A stretch of DNA of 64,000 nucleotides from Pratylenchus scribneri (GCA_030063045.1 JAQSEB010000059.1:4588001-4652000); one strand, 5' to 3'. Counted from the first letter of the stretch, positions 45,967 to 58,320 are shown. Numbers and translations: made by a program. The notes: a model not told the origin generated them from the letters alone.

Positions 45967-48220
45967 ATGTCCTCATTTTGGCAATTCCTTCTTTTCCATT
46001 TTTTGCTCATTTTTCATTCGGTAATATTCCTCTAATTCACTATTGCATTATTTCCCCCTTGAAGGCATTTCAATATGAAGAGGAATCTTCAATTGACAAA
46101 TCCCAAAGGAAAATGGATGAACATTCGGAAATTCATGAATTCGATGGAGCCGGTTGCGGAATGACCAAAGGGTCCTTCCTTCAATGATGTCCATTTTTCG
46201 CATTTAAATTATTTTAAGTTGTTTGATGAAGCCAAAAGACTGTACACCGGGCAAAGATTGCATTTATGCAATGTCATTTGTGGCCGACGATGAACGAATT
46301 TATTTTGAATTGTTAGGCCAAGTTTCGGCCGAACGAAATTCATATGTGGCTTTGGGATTTTCTGTGGATGGATTGATGGTTGATTACAAAATATTTGTAT
46401 ATAATTTTGTTCCCTTTTTGCCTTCCACAGGGTGGGGATACGGTCACGTATTGTTCCTCATTTGAGGGCGGCCCATTCGGTGCCCGCCTTTCCTATAATC
46501 CAGGCAAATCAAATCGAAAAGTGCCTTTGGAGGCAGAAAAAGAGGCCCAAATTCTGAGCACTCATTTTGCCAAATATTCGGATGGCATTCTTTATTGCCG
46601 ATTTTCCCAATTAATTCATCCACCGGCAACCGTTCAAACCCAATTTGTTCGTCCCCTCAATTCGCCCATTTTCATTCTTATTTCCACTGGAACAACGCAC
46701 AATCAAGGTAATTTCAATTTAATTCAATTAATTTACATTTATTCATTTTCAGAATTGGCCATCCATTCATTGAATGCCGATTCCCCACTTTTTCCCTTCT
46801 CCTCTTCCATCCCAATCCAATTGACTGAATACAAAATTGGCCCCGGGAGTGGATGGCAAATCACCCAATCAAATGGGAATTCAACAATGAATGGGGAAAT
46901 GGATTCGGCCTCCACCACAACTTCTTCGTCCATTTTTATAACACAAAAGGACAAAATTAGCCAAGAATTTGATGAAGAGGGGAATTCAAGTTTGGCACAG
47001 CAAAAGGCACATGGTAATGAATGAGATGGCCAAAATACTAATTAAAAGAATAAATTAATGAATAAATGTTATGTTTTGTTCTATCCAATTATAATTTATA
47101 ATACCAATAAATCATTTAATTCCATTCCATCCAATCCAAATTCTCCCTAAGGCGTTCTAATGCTCCTCTCCTGGCTCGTTTTGGCCCCATTTGCCATTTT
47201 GTCCGCCCGTTTTTTGCATCATGAAAAAATTGAATTGTTGGGTCTTCATCTTTGGTTTCAGGTTCGCCCTCTTCATCTCTTCTTGTTTTTATGGCCAATT
47301 TGTTTGTAGATCCACCGTGTGGCTAATTCCCTGGCCTTTTCGCTCGTTCTCATTTCCCTCCTCTGCATTTTGGCCTCACTCGATTCTGAATGGATTGGCC
47401 CAACTTTTGGCAAAGGATTTGAAGAGAATTTGTCCATCCGTTCCCTCCATGCCCTTTTTGGTGCCGTTGCCATTTTGTTCACTGTTTGCCAACCAATCAA
47501 TGCCCTCTTTCGGTGTGCCCCAAATTCACCAGCTCGATTCATTTTCGGATGGCTTCATTCCATCATTGGCTATTCCGCATGGCTTTTTTCAGGCAATCAA
47601 CACAATTCCACCCTCCTCCATTCCCCCCATTCCCCCAATATTCAGCCATTTCCATTTCGATTGCCTGCTTCTTCTTCAACAATAAATTCATTGATTGGTT
47701 CATTGCCCGCGATTTGTTGATTGCCTCATTGGCTTTGATCATCGTCTCATTTTCAGTCCTCCAATGGTTTTCCTATAGGAGGAAATGCCAATTGGGCAAA
47801 ATGGGCACTCAAATTGGTGGCGAAATGGCCATAAATGAACGACATAAGGAGGTTTATTTAAATTCATTTTCGGTAAAATTATATTTTACGGAATTGGCTC
47901 GGATTCGGTCGAAAGATAGCTCATTCGACAGAGCTCGACGAGCTGAATATGAATATGCAAAAATTTCCCCAGGGCAACCACTTTTGGCCAAATTATGGCT
48001 ACTTAAAAATCATAGCTCGTCGAGCTCTATCGAATGAGCTATCGTTCGACCGAATCGGAGCCAATACCGTAAACTACAATTTTTCCTATTTTTCCCTTTC
48101 CTTTCATTCAATCATTTATTGCTTTAGGGTCTTCTCATTCAAAGGGCAATTGTCGGCCTTTTTTTGGTTGTGGCCTCCATTCTTTGCTTGGCACTTTCTT
48201 TGCTATTAATTTTGGCTTAA
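45967..48220 (+). CDS. DOMON plus cytochrome b561 ferric-reductase-like membrane protein
   Basis: Nine exons: 45967-46020, 46065-46171, 46219-46378, 46431-46707, 46753-47013, 47152-47261, 47310-47592, 47646-47872 and 48128-48220, 523 residues. A signal peptide is encoded by exon 1. The DOMON domain follows (about 40-270: GCGMTKGCLMKPKDCTPGKD, SYVALGFSVDGLM, GDTVTYC, RFSQL). Then the b561 core has five or six helices with haem His residues in ARFLHHEK, WFQIHRVANS, RSLHALFGA and FGWLHSIIGY. The last exon encodes one more helix (LFLVVASILCLALSLLLIL). Like FRRS1 relatives it should pass electrons across a membrane to ferric iron or another acceptor. Intron 47593-47645 uses a GC donor. The final intron holds a 191-bp MITE. 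It ends 660 bp from the convergent SLC22 gene. Confidence 0.88.
47884..48074. mobile_element. Foldback MITE with TA target duplication
   Basis: Two 61-bp inverted repeats (47884-47944 and 48014-48074), differing at five positions, enclose 69 bp. Outer ends read TTTTACGGAATTGGCTC and, on the other strand, GTTTACGGTATTGGCTC; inner ends AGAGCTCGACGAGCT. TA flanks both sides (47882-47883 and 48075-48076), as for Tc1/mariner-type insertions. It lies wholly inside the last intron of the DOMON/b561 gene. Confidence 0.85.
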
Positions 48221-48880
48221 TCAATTCCCAATTTATTGAATGAAGGAAAATATCATTTTTATATATTATTTTAATAATTTTATTTATTTGGTCTGATTTT
48301 TTGGAGGTCAAATTATGAAGAAAAGGGAGGAAGGATATGAAAAAATTTACAAGGAAATTGGTGATTTGAAAGAATTAACTTTTGGTTTTGAGAAGAGCAA
48401 AAGAAATGAAAGGATGGAAAAGGGATTTTGGTTTTTGAATGCGCACAAACTGCCCGGGAAGAAAAATGAATTGGATGAATGAATGAATGAATTGAAGCTT
48501 TGAAGGTAGATTAGATTTACAATACACCCGCAGATTTGAGAGGAAATATAAACAAATAATAAAATTGAGGCAGATGAATGATAATTAATTAGTGAGGATG
48601 AGAAGGAGAATGGGAGCCCGAATTGATTGGATAATAGCGAATTTGGCACATTTGGTCTTGTTGAATGAAATATATTTACAAAAAAATTGCCAATGGGCGA
48701 GGCCCTGAGGATAATTGGGCATTTTGTGCGCAAAACAAAACCATCGATGGGAAATTGACTCGAATTGATTTTGGGGATAGATGGATGGAGAGGAGGGAAA
48801 CAATATTCTATTTTTGGGGTTGGGTGGACATTTTGGACATTATGCACTTTTTTGGTTGAATTCCTTTGTTTTGTACTACA
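48221..48880. other. Intergenic, convergent 3' ends
   Basis: AT-rich spacer between two convergent genes; frames inside are low complexity. No gene seen. Confidence 0.5.
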
Positions 48881-51800
48881 TCAAATTGCCAATGCTTTTG
48901 CTAAACTAATTGCCGGTGAAAGTTGGGTGCCGCCACCAAGATTGTCATCCTAAAATGTAAACGAATTAAAAACAAATCTAATTATTTTGTAAACCTTAAT
49001 CAGCAATGAGAACTCGCTCTGTGATTGTTGTTGACCAATTGAGGCCAACAAATCGGTTGACAATTTTTTGGGCTCCTCCGCTGACTTGCCGGCTCTATGT
49101 CGAATTCTAACCGGGGTTTGTTCTTGGCTTTGTTCGCTTTTCATCGAATGAATTGGGCTACTTTGCCCTGTTCCTCTTCCTCCTCCATCTTCTGAACTTC
49201 TTCTTGGCAATTCTTCTTCAGGAATGCTGGGCAGTGTTGGTTCGGCCCCTCCATTATTGTTGTGCGTGTCCGATCTTTTTCTGGGTGTTTTTTGTGTTTC
49301 CCCCTCATTTTCGTCATCTTCTTCCTCCTCCTGTCCATCCTCTCCGTGATGTCCACCACATCCACAACTGCTCGTTCCTTCCCCGCCTTCATATTCACTT
49401 TCTTCATGTTCAGCTTCTGCTTGTTGCTGAACCAATTCAGTCACCGAAATGCTGTACTTTTTGCCGAGGAATATTCCACCAAATCCATGGCATTGATATG
49501 GCCTTGAATCATCCTTCAGAATTGTCACCGCATCTTGAAGGGTATCCGGCAGGGGTTGATCCCTGGTTTCGGGCAAAAGCATCACAAGGGTGCCGGCAAA
49601 GAGGGAAAATGTGGCGAAAATGATCATCGGCACAATTGCGAGGGTCACATCCGAAAGGATGGCAATGTAGGAGGCAACACCCGAACCAAAACGAGCAATC
49701 TTATTTTAATAATAAAATTCAATTCAAAATGATTGTATATTCACCATTGAACAAAAACCGACTGCACTATTCCGGATTACGGTTGGGTAAAGTTCGCTGG
49801 TGAATATGTAAAGAATGTTGAATCCTCCTTGGATGAATATTTTGCCAATTAGCATCATTCCCAGGGAAAGCATTGGACTGCCTAAACTCATTGTGCCCAT
49901 CGCAAGGAAAATGAATAGTGCAGCGCCAACAAGGGTGAATATTTGGGAACTAAAATAGAATGGATAATAAGTGAAACAATGAATGGATTGAGGCGAACCG
50001 TTTTCGGCCATATTTCATTAAATAAACGCAAAATATTAGGGTAGGCAATTCAATGGCACCGGCGATGGCATTGTTGAGGAAAAAGTTGCCCGAAAAAAGG
50101 ACACGACCCGGAGCAGATTGATCAGAAAGAGCTAAAAGAATGGAAATATGAATCAAAAGAGGGATGGTGGATTTAACCAATGACAAGTCCGTAATAGACG
50201 AGGGCAGTGGCGATCCAAACAATGCAAATCACCCCAGTCCTCATACATAATGCACGGGATTTGAGCAAATGAAGGATATTGGCCCGTTGATCCCTCCGAA
50301 CCCATTTCCTTTGTTCAGCATGTTTTACCTAATAAAGGGTAATTTCATTTGCTTTCACTTTTGGCCATCCAAACCAATTCTAAATCGCAAGGCAATGAAC
50401 TTTTGTTGAAATTAAAAAAGTTGAATGGGAATGGCGGTTCACGGCATGCCCTCCGAATATATCTTTCGGCCTCATCCACCCTATTGTTCACAATCAACCA
50501 TCTGGGACTTTCGGGCAATACACAAATTAAACAAATGGACAAAGTGTGCAATGCGGCCGTAATCAACTGAAATGAATATTTGGAATGAATGAGAATATAG
50601 TTTGGCCATTATTTGCCTGAATATTCTGCCAACTTTTACAAAAATATGCAATCAATGCCAAAGTGGCATATCCAACTGCCCAGGGGGCCTGCAATAAACT
50701 GCCAACCTAAATTTGAACAATTCCATAACATTTCAAGAATATTTGGGGGAATTGACCATTGCCCTATATCGAGTGCCGGTTATTTCCATGCAAAGAACAT
50801 AGGCGGCCAAATCGGCGGCTTCAAATAATTTATTTTGTATTTCTTAAACCCTTTTCCCCGCCTGCCTTCATTGCAGACGGCACCGCAAAAACGAATGAAA
50901 AGGAACATTGGAAAATATGTGGAATAGGGAAGGAGAAGGCCAAAAAGGGAGGAGAGAATGCCGAAACTGAAAAAGGAATGGAAATTGATGGATTGGTTCA
51001 ATTTCGATTTCAAACCCAATGACGGTGGGTTTTCGGCCAAATCGGTCGGAGGCGAATCCGCCAAGGAGACAGCCGAAAAGAAATCCAAATGAATAAAAAA
51101 GGTGGGCATGTGCCCTTTTGAAGTTATCATCGCACACCTATGATGAAATTGAATATTCAAATTGGATATTCTCAAAATGACAAACTAAATTCCATTCCGT
51201 CACAATGGTGGAACGCATCACATCCTGGTCATAATACCTTCAAGGAATATTTAATAATTTTGAACAAAATTTTCCCTTTCCAACCATTCTTGACACTTTT
51301 TTATATCCGGACTTTCCCCACTGTCATTCACAATTCTTTGGGCTTCATCCAATGGCATCATCCTTAATTGGTCATATCTGACCTCGCCCCGGTCATAATA
51401 ATGGCATTGGGAATGGAAATTGAGCATATCCCTTTGCTTATTCCTCGTTCGGGGATATACCACGGAGCCTTGAAGTGCATCCGAAACATCCCAAAGATAT
51501 TGGGGATTTGTTGAATTTTTTGAGGAATTCAATCCGGGTACTTTGCACCAATGATCCGGCTAAACAAAATAATTTATGAGGAGGAGGGGGATATGGTACC
51601 AATGGAGATTGGCTCTCACAATAGAAAAATGATGGAATCAAACTTTCAATCAAATTGTCAATAGTGGGAGAATGACTCATCAGTCCAATTAAAAGAAGAA
51701 TAATTTATTTACTCCAAGCTCACAAAGCCAATTGCCGAATTCAGCAGCAGATAATGCCAAATTTTTCCCAAAATTTTTGTATAATAAAATTAAGATCAAG

Positions 51801-52907
51801 TAATTGTTATATTTTTATTTTATTTTATGTGAAATGATGATGGTGATTGATAAAAATACCATATTTTTAAAGGAGCAAAGGAAATTAATTTCCTCCATCC
51901 TCCTTCTCACTATTGACAATTTGATTGACAGTTTTGTTTTGATTGGTCTCCCATTATCCTTTTTCCATCCTCTTTGGGGGCCAATCTTCATTAATACCGT
52001 GGATATTTTGAAGAACCTGAAACATCATATAAACGACGGAAAGGTTGAACATTGCATGGGGAATTTGCTGCAAACTAATCAACAAATAAACCCAAATTTG
52101 CCACCAACTGCATCCGCCGATTATATTCAATATTCCTGCCAAATATTATTGTCCAAATAAATTCACTTTTTCTACCTTCAAAATCCACTGGATCCGTGTA
52201 ATGTCGCCGCCTCGATGGCCGATATCGTTTTTGGATTTGTAAATGGGTATCCCGGATTTCGCCAATTGAAAATGACTGTTTATGGGGAAGATAGATGGAA
52301 GCACCCGTGGCTATAGAAGGTTGACTTTCGGAGAAGAAGCAAGACGATTTTGGTGTGGCCGCCCTCGAGGCACTTTTCTCTTTGAGTTCGCCGCCCAATT
52401 TTGAGGATGCCTCTTCATTTTCAGCAGCAAATGCTTCTGCACAACTCTACAAGAGGAAAGGAGGAAATGGCAACAATTTGGCCACCCAAACCTGGGGCAA
52501 TGCCATATCGGAATAAGTCCAATGATAATTATTTGGCGTTGGATTTGGGGCATTGGCGAGGATGGCACTGGGCAATGCCGGTTCCGAATAGATTAGCGCG
52601 GTTGCCATAAAAAGTGGTTGATATGGAATTGGCGAACAATCATTTTGGGCGGTGGATGCTTCTCCCTCTTCCCCGTCCATTTCCCCAATTGGCACTGATG
52701 GCCTCAAATCAGCTTCGCTCTGCTCAACAATCAAAAATTGGAGGGGGAATGATTGTTTTGAACCTGGGAACCGGGCAGGGAAGTCGGCGTCAACAAACAT
52801 TTTTCCTCATCATCGCTGGCCTGTTGATGAAGTTGTTGGCCACCGGCTTTTGGGGCAGCCGTGCTATTTGGTCGAGATGAAGGATCCGAATTTTCGGGAA
52901 CGGCCAT
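48881..52907 (-). CDS. Organic cation/anion transporter, SLC22 (MFS) family, with long tails
   Basis: About 16 minus-strand exons from 52907 to 48881, including 52907-52764, 52719-52492, 52446-52176, 52135-52017, 51559-51285, 51237-51186, 51137-51016, 50966-50866, 50818-50757, 50706-50617 and 50566-50375. A polar 155-residue N-terminus precedes TM1 ([20 protein letters not shown]). The large extracellular loop has [14 protein letters not shown] and [11 protein letters not shown], typical of OCTs. Motifs [38 protein letters not shown] and [21 protein letters not shown] match SLC22, and [12 protein letters not shown] ends the last helix. A roughly 190-residue acidic C-terminal tail follows ([13 protein letters not shown] then poly-Glu/Asp). 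It is a plasma-membrane carrier of organic ions; substrate unknown. Introns at 50865 and 50616 use GC donors. Confidence 0.9.
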
Positions 52908-55061
52908 AAATCGAGGAGGAGAGCCTAATTGGAATCCAATTTACTATCAAATTCCAATTAATTTAATATCAAATTTTTGATGCTTTAATGGAGAACATTG
53001 TTTTCTCTGCAAACATTAATTTGCGAGGGAAGATTGCAGCTGGACATAAAGGGGAAATGGGCTAATTAATGGTCGAGAGTGGGGACATTGCATTGGTTGG
53101 TTGGTTGATGGGTGCTCGCGGCCCAATTAATTATCGACAAAAAAAGACAAATCGGGAAATGAAGGAGGCACGTTTCGACGAAATTGGAAGCAAAAAAAGG
53201 GGACAAAGTTTTGGGGTGAAAGGGAGACGGTTTGGGACACGTGAACGGCTGATTGAATAGAGGGAAAGGGGGAAAGGAGATTGCCGAGAATTATTGGACG
53301 GGGCATTTAAAGGGACACCAAATAAAGGGGAAATGGGGGAAGGGGAGCAGTACAAAGTCCCGGGCAAGAATATTCGGTATTAGTACGGCCTTTTGCCCAA
53401 TTTTAACCCCCAAATAGCAATACACCAACCAACCCATTTTCATTGCACTCGGACCAACAATCCCCCACCAATCCAACCAACAATTCCTTCCTCCTTTTCC
53501 TTCCTTCCTTTCATTGCTGTCCCAGCAGCCAGCCGGTCCCAATTCCTCCCTCCTCCTTGCTTCCACTGTTTATTATTGCCCCAGTGACACTTGTCCAATG
53601 GGCGGCTGGTTCGAATGGAGAGACAGCCGGCGGGGCTGTCAGAGAAGGACAAAAGTGGCTTATTTAGAAGAGATGGAAAGACGGCGAAATGTCTGGGGAA
53701 GTGGAAAATGTGCACAAAAAGAGAATGAAAAGTGGCAGAAGAAATTGATCCTCGGGAAGAGTGGAAAATGGGGAAAGTTGCGCCTGGGCCATTTTGGACC
53801 TCAAATGGAAGGAATTGGCCAAAGGAGGCTGGGAATTATTCGTCCGCCTTTCATTCAGTTTCGAATGGCCCTTTCTCCCTTCAAATTTCCCTCAATTCAC
53901 ATTGGACTTGGCCATTGGATGATGATGATAAGCAATGAGGTAGATGGGAAGGAAGGAGGGGGGGGGGGGGGGGAAAGCGGATGGGGCGATTGGAATTGGA
54001 AGGAGGGGAGGAGGGGAAGTACAGAGGCCAAAGTCTGGGATGGGTCAACAACTTCTTTAGGGAGGAATTGTTGAAGTTTGTTGAAAGAAGTGATTGAAAT
54101 TTTCAATGAATGCTTTTGGATTGGATGGGAATGGGAATGCCGGTGACAAGTTCATTCATCATTCAATAATAAAAAAAAATGAACAAATCTCGTGCTTTTT
54201 AGTTTCAAATAAAAGGTCAAGTATCGGATTACGGATTTCCTCAAAAATTTGATAGAGAAAATTTCCGTGTTGATTGAAATCATCATGAAGGGAGAGAAGT
54301 TGGCAAAATGGCCAAAGAATAATTGAATACAATGAGATTATCTGGGAATTTGGATGGCCAAAATTGACTCATTTTCGGATTTGGGTTTTAAATATATTTA
54401 AGTACTCCAATCCAATCCATTCCATTCAATATATTGCCTATGGCACATATTTTAAAGGAATTGATGATTGGGAAAATGGTGGCTTTATACTATAAAGGAA
54501 AGAAGGAATAAATGAACGGAATGAATTTATTTAATTTGCTATTTGCTTTTACGATTTATTTATATGATGTACAAAATGAATGGGTACATCAGAAGCATCC
54601 CCTCCGCTTCATAATGATGGGACTATATGAAGGGCTTTTCCCATCCATTCCCAGCCAATCCCGGAAGTGAATCAACCAAAAATGCCATCCACTAATTTTA
54701 CATTGGGAAAAATCAGCAAAATCTTTCGATTATTTTCCACAGCAATTCTCATCCATCGATGATTAGCCGGCGCCTTTAAACAATAAAAAAATTGACGGGA
54801 AAGCAGCAAAAACAGTTGTGAATGGTGGGAAAGTGGCGGCGGGGCAAAATGAGGAAAATGTGGGATGGCAGCGGCGGCGGTGGCCAAATGGAAGAAATTG
54901 GCCATCAAAAACAACAAACAAATGGAAAAGGGGAGCAAAAGCGGCTAAACTGCTCTTTTCGTGTTGCGTAAGTGGATGGAAGAATTGATGAATGATTGGG
55001 ATTGGATTATTTATTTTATTATTATTTTTTGTTGTTGATCACATTTTGGGATTCATTCAGA
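52908..55061. other. Intergenic, divergent promoters
   Basis: Between SLC22 (-) and PIG-A (+). A GC-richer purine segment (53060-54060) carries a poly-G run. Near 54967 a GTAAGT donor followed by TTCATTCAG at 55052-55060 suggests a 5' UTR intron, or a trans-splice acceptor, just before the PIG-A start codon. Frames on both strands are low complexity; one minus frame (54672-54938) starts with a hydrophobic leader but has no other support. Confidence 0.45.
53958..53973. repeat. Poly-G run (16)
   Basis: Sixteen consecutive G on the plus strand in intergenic DNA. Confidence 0.9.
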
Positions 55062-57169
55062 ATGGTCTCAGACTTCTTTTGTCCCAATACTGGCGGCGTC
55101 GAGACGCATATTTATCAATTGGCCAGATGTTTACTTCAAAATGGGCATAAGGTTGGGGGAATAAATATTTTGGGTAGATGGAATTTTCATTAAATTGGAA
55201 GGTCATTGTTCTCACTCATGCTTATGGTGAACGCCGCGGCATTCGATACCTTTGTGCCGGAATGCTAAAGGTTTTGGCCATTCTTATTCCACAAAATGAC
55301 ATCCCATCGCGCAGGTTTATTATTTGCCCGGCCTTGTGCTCGGCTACAATTATCTCCCTTCCGTCCTCGGCTCATTGCCTTGGTTTCGTCGTATTTTCCT
55401 GAGGGAACGAATTCAAATTGTTCATTGCCATTCCACATTCTCCACAATGGCCCATGAGGCCCTTTTGCATGCATCCATCCTCGGTTTACGCACCGTTTTC
55501 ACGGATCATTCACTTTTTGGATTCGCCGATGCCAGTGCCATTCTCAGTAACAAATTGGTCCTTCGCTATTCCCTATTAAATGCCGATCGACTCATTTGCG
55601 TTTCGCATACAAGGTTATTGGGCACAAAACCAATCCAAATTAAACCAATTCCCAAATTAGCAAGGAAAATACGGTCCTTCGAGCCGGTGTCCCTCCTTCC
55701 CGTGTTTTTGTCATCCCAAATGCCATTGATTCTGCCCTATTCACCCCGGATCCCACCAAATTCTTTGCCAATTCCCCGACAACTGTTGTCATTATTTGCC
55801 GATTAGTTTATAGGAAAGGAGCAGATTTGTTGGTCCAAATTATTCCAAAAGTTTGCAAAAAACATTTAGAAGGTTAAAAAGAAAGTGGTCAAAATCAAAA
55901 TTATTGCATATTTTTAGTCCGTTTCTTGATTGGAGGCGATGGGCCAAAAAGAGTTGATTTGGAGGAAATGAGGGAAAAATATTCACTCCATGATCGAGTC
56001 ATTATGTTCGGCGCAATTCCACATGATCAGGTGAATTTACCAAATATGGAAATATAAGGAGAAAAAGGCATTTTGGGCAGGGGAATTAAAAGAATGGTAT
56101 TAATGGAATTTGTCCCCTACGAGGGAATGGATTGGTGAAAGATATTTGAAGTATGAAGTAGAGCGATATCCTGTCAATCAAAATTCAGTTTCAATGGTAG
56201 AAGGAATCATTTCAATCAAAAGAAAAAATTGACGAAAATATGAACCAAAATTTAGAAAACGAGATCATCTGAATCAAATTGATATATATTCGACAAAAAT
56301 AATATTGAAATTGCCAATAAAGAGTACAGTATTATTTATTTTGATTGGCTGATTCCCTCCATCACTGAATGGAATTTTAATTGACAAGTAGTATATTGCC
56401 TGCCTCAACCATTTTTCACCAATCATTTTCCTCGTAGGGGACAAACTCCGTGATTAGACCAATGCGTTTATTTAGGATAATTGTAATATTGGGAAATAAA
56501 TAAAATACTGATCCGATTCTAAATGTACAAATCATTCATCAGGTTCGAAAAGTGTTGGTCCAAGGGCAAATATTCTTGAATACTTCATTGACCGAGGCAT
56601 TTTGTATGGGAATTGTGGAGGCGGCCTGCTGCGGGTTTGCCCCATCATTCCCTTTCCCTATATGCTTATAAATCCCACAGATTGCACGTTGTTTCCACCC
56701 GGGTTGGCGGCATTCCCGAAGTACTTCCGCCCGAATTCATTTCATTGGTTGAACCAAATCCGGAAGGTGGCCAATAACCCAAATTTTATGTTCATTTATT
56801 TGCTAATTTAGAAATTGTTCAGGCCCTCCTTTCGGCCATTGAAATGCGAGAAAATGGAGAATTCCCCTCTCCCATGGAAAAACATTGCCAAATTAGCCAA
56901 TTCTACAATTGGGCGGATATTGCACGAAGGACGGAAAGAGTTTATGCCGAAGCAATTGGCCGAGAAGAAATCAAAATTGAAGAAAGATTGACAAAGTTGG
57001 ACATGGGGAAGGGGAAGCGGATTGAATTGAATTATTTAATTTTAGTTATTTGAATGCCGGATATTGGTTTGGATTGGTCTGGGCCTGGGCATCGGCTTTG
57101 AATTTTCTGTTTGCCACATTCCTCGATTGGATTGATCCCAGGGAACACATTAAAATGGCTTTTGATTAA
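55062..57169 (+). CDS. piga-1: PIG-A, catalytic subunit of GPI N-acetylglucosaminyltransferase
   Basis: Nine exons: 55062-55151, 55202-55270, 55315-55613, 55661-55872, 55918-56030, 56543-56634, 56681-56766, 56812-56995 and 57046-57169, 422 residues. The GT-B fold, GT4 family, is clear. It has [104 protein letters not shown] with the nucleotide-sugar Glu motif, and [17 protein letters not shown]-terminal helix ([20 protein letters not shown]) anchors it on the ER. PIG-A transfers GlcNAc to phosphatidylinositol, the first step of GPI-anchor synthesis. The starting ATG matches the family's first conserved residues. Intron 56031-56542 is much longer than the others and carries an inverted-repeat element. 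Confidence 0.95.
56105..56449. mobile_element. Inverted-repeat element (MITE-like) in a PIG-A intron
   Basis: The left arm begins GGAATTTGTCCCCTACGAGG (56105-56124) and the right arm, read on the other strand from 56449, begins GGAGTTTGTCCCCTACGAGG. The match continues with interruptions for about 95 bp on each side (ATTGGTGAAA, TGTCAAT, AAAATTC, ATGG). About 345 bp in total, no coding capacity. The flanking duplication is unclear (ATTAAT on the left, GTGATTA on the right). Confidence 0.7.
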
Positions 57170-57427
57170 TTCGAATGAAACAAATATTTCCTCAATGTGA
57201 TCTCACACATTTCTTTACTGCCTTATCATCTCAAATTTCAATGAGCAATGATTAATTTGTTTTGACTTTCAATTGTTGACCATTTTTATTTATGATTACC
57301 AAAAAAAGTATAAATTTAAATTAACAATTAAATATGATGAATGATTGAATTTGAATCCATCCTTTCTTTATTATTCATTTCCTTCTTTCCTTCATTTTCG
57401 TATTCATCCATTTTCCATTTCACTTAT

Positions 57428-58320
57428 TTAAACCATTCGCATTAAATATGCATTGGACATGAGTGGGCAAATGCCAACCAATTGACTGGAATTTATTAAA
57501 GATTAAACCCATCCAATTCCATATCTGCCCATAAACTCACTGGACTTTATGCTTTTGAATGAGGCACCGGCATGCATCGCGCGCATCTTTGTGCACATTT
57601 TGCAATGTGCATTCATTATAGATTGACATGGACTTTTGATGGTCCGAATGCAGAGAAACGGCACATCTATTTACATAAATAATTGATGATTAAATAATAG
57701 TCAATCACCCGGATTGTTTGAAGCATTTGGTGGAATGTCGTTTTGCGCAATTATTCATGCATTTTTGGAAATTTCGGAAAAGGACAAATGCGGAACGAGC
57801 CTTTCGAATGAATGCACTTCCTTTTGCCGATTGGGTGCCATTGGAATAATTTTCCATCCATTGGTCATAATTCGGATTGGCCACAACATTCCCATCATTT
57901 GAAGAAGAATTGGTGCAGCTGAAATTGAATATTAAATTAAATTAATTATTCATTCAATTCAATCACAAATTGTCAATTTTATTGGCCATGCATTGAGTCA
58001 ATCTTTCCCCTTCCAAATCGCCTTTCGCCATCCAAAAGCAGCCGGTCAATGGTTGGGCATCGCCTCCATTTTGGGCATAATTGGCCAATTGATTGGCGCA
58101 TTCCTTCTTACAATTCTCCACTTGGCTTGAACCTTCATTGGCACATTTCGATGCTTGGCCACAACTGCACAATGGTACCTGTGATTGAATTGAATGAGGC
58201 TAATTAATGAGTGCATCCAATGTGAAAGCAATTCTCAAATGCTAATTTGGTTTTAACCTCTTCAGCGAAAGCCGACAAAATGGAAAGAAATGAAATCAGG
58301 AGAGACAATTTGGTGAACAT
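57428..58320 (-). CDS. Cys-rich secreted protein, unknown family
   Basis: Five minus-strand exons: 58320-58258, 58178-57967, 57918-57709, 57666-57541 and 57485-57428, 222 residues, all GT-AG. Exon 1 is a signal peptide (MFTKLSLLISFLSILSAFAE). The mature protein has about 15 Cys in two clusters. The first is LCSCGQASKCANEG, NCKKECANQL, LTGCFWMAKGD, LTQCM. The second is KCMNNCAKRHSTKCFKQSG, ECTLQ, ACRCLI, GICPL. Between them lies an Asn/Ser-rich stretch (CTNSSSNDGNVVANPNYD). The spacing suggests two related disulfide modules. I do not recognise the family; secretion is well supported, function is not. Could be a body-cavity, gut or gland product. It converges with PIG-A, 258 bp apart. Confidence 0.75.

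Noticed and set aside
54672..54938. Minus-strand frame with a hydrophobic leader beside PIG-A
   Set aside because: Ala/Pro/Phe low complexity after the leader, no splice or domain support; overlaps the probable PIG-A 5' UTR.
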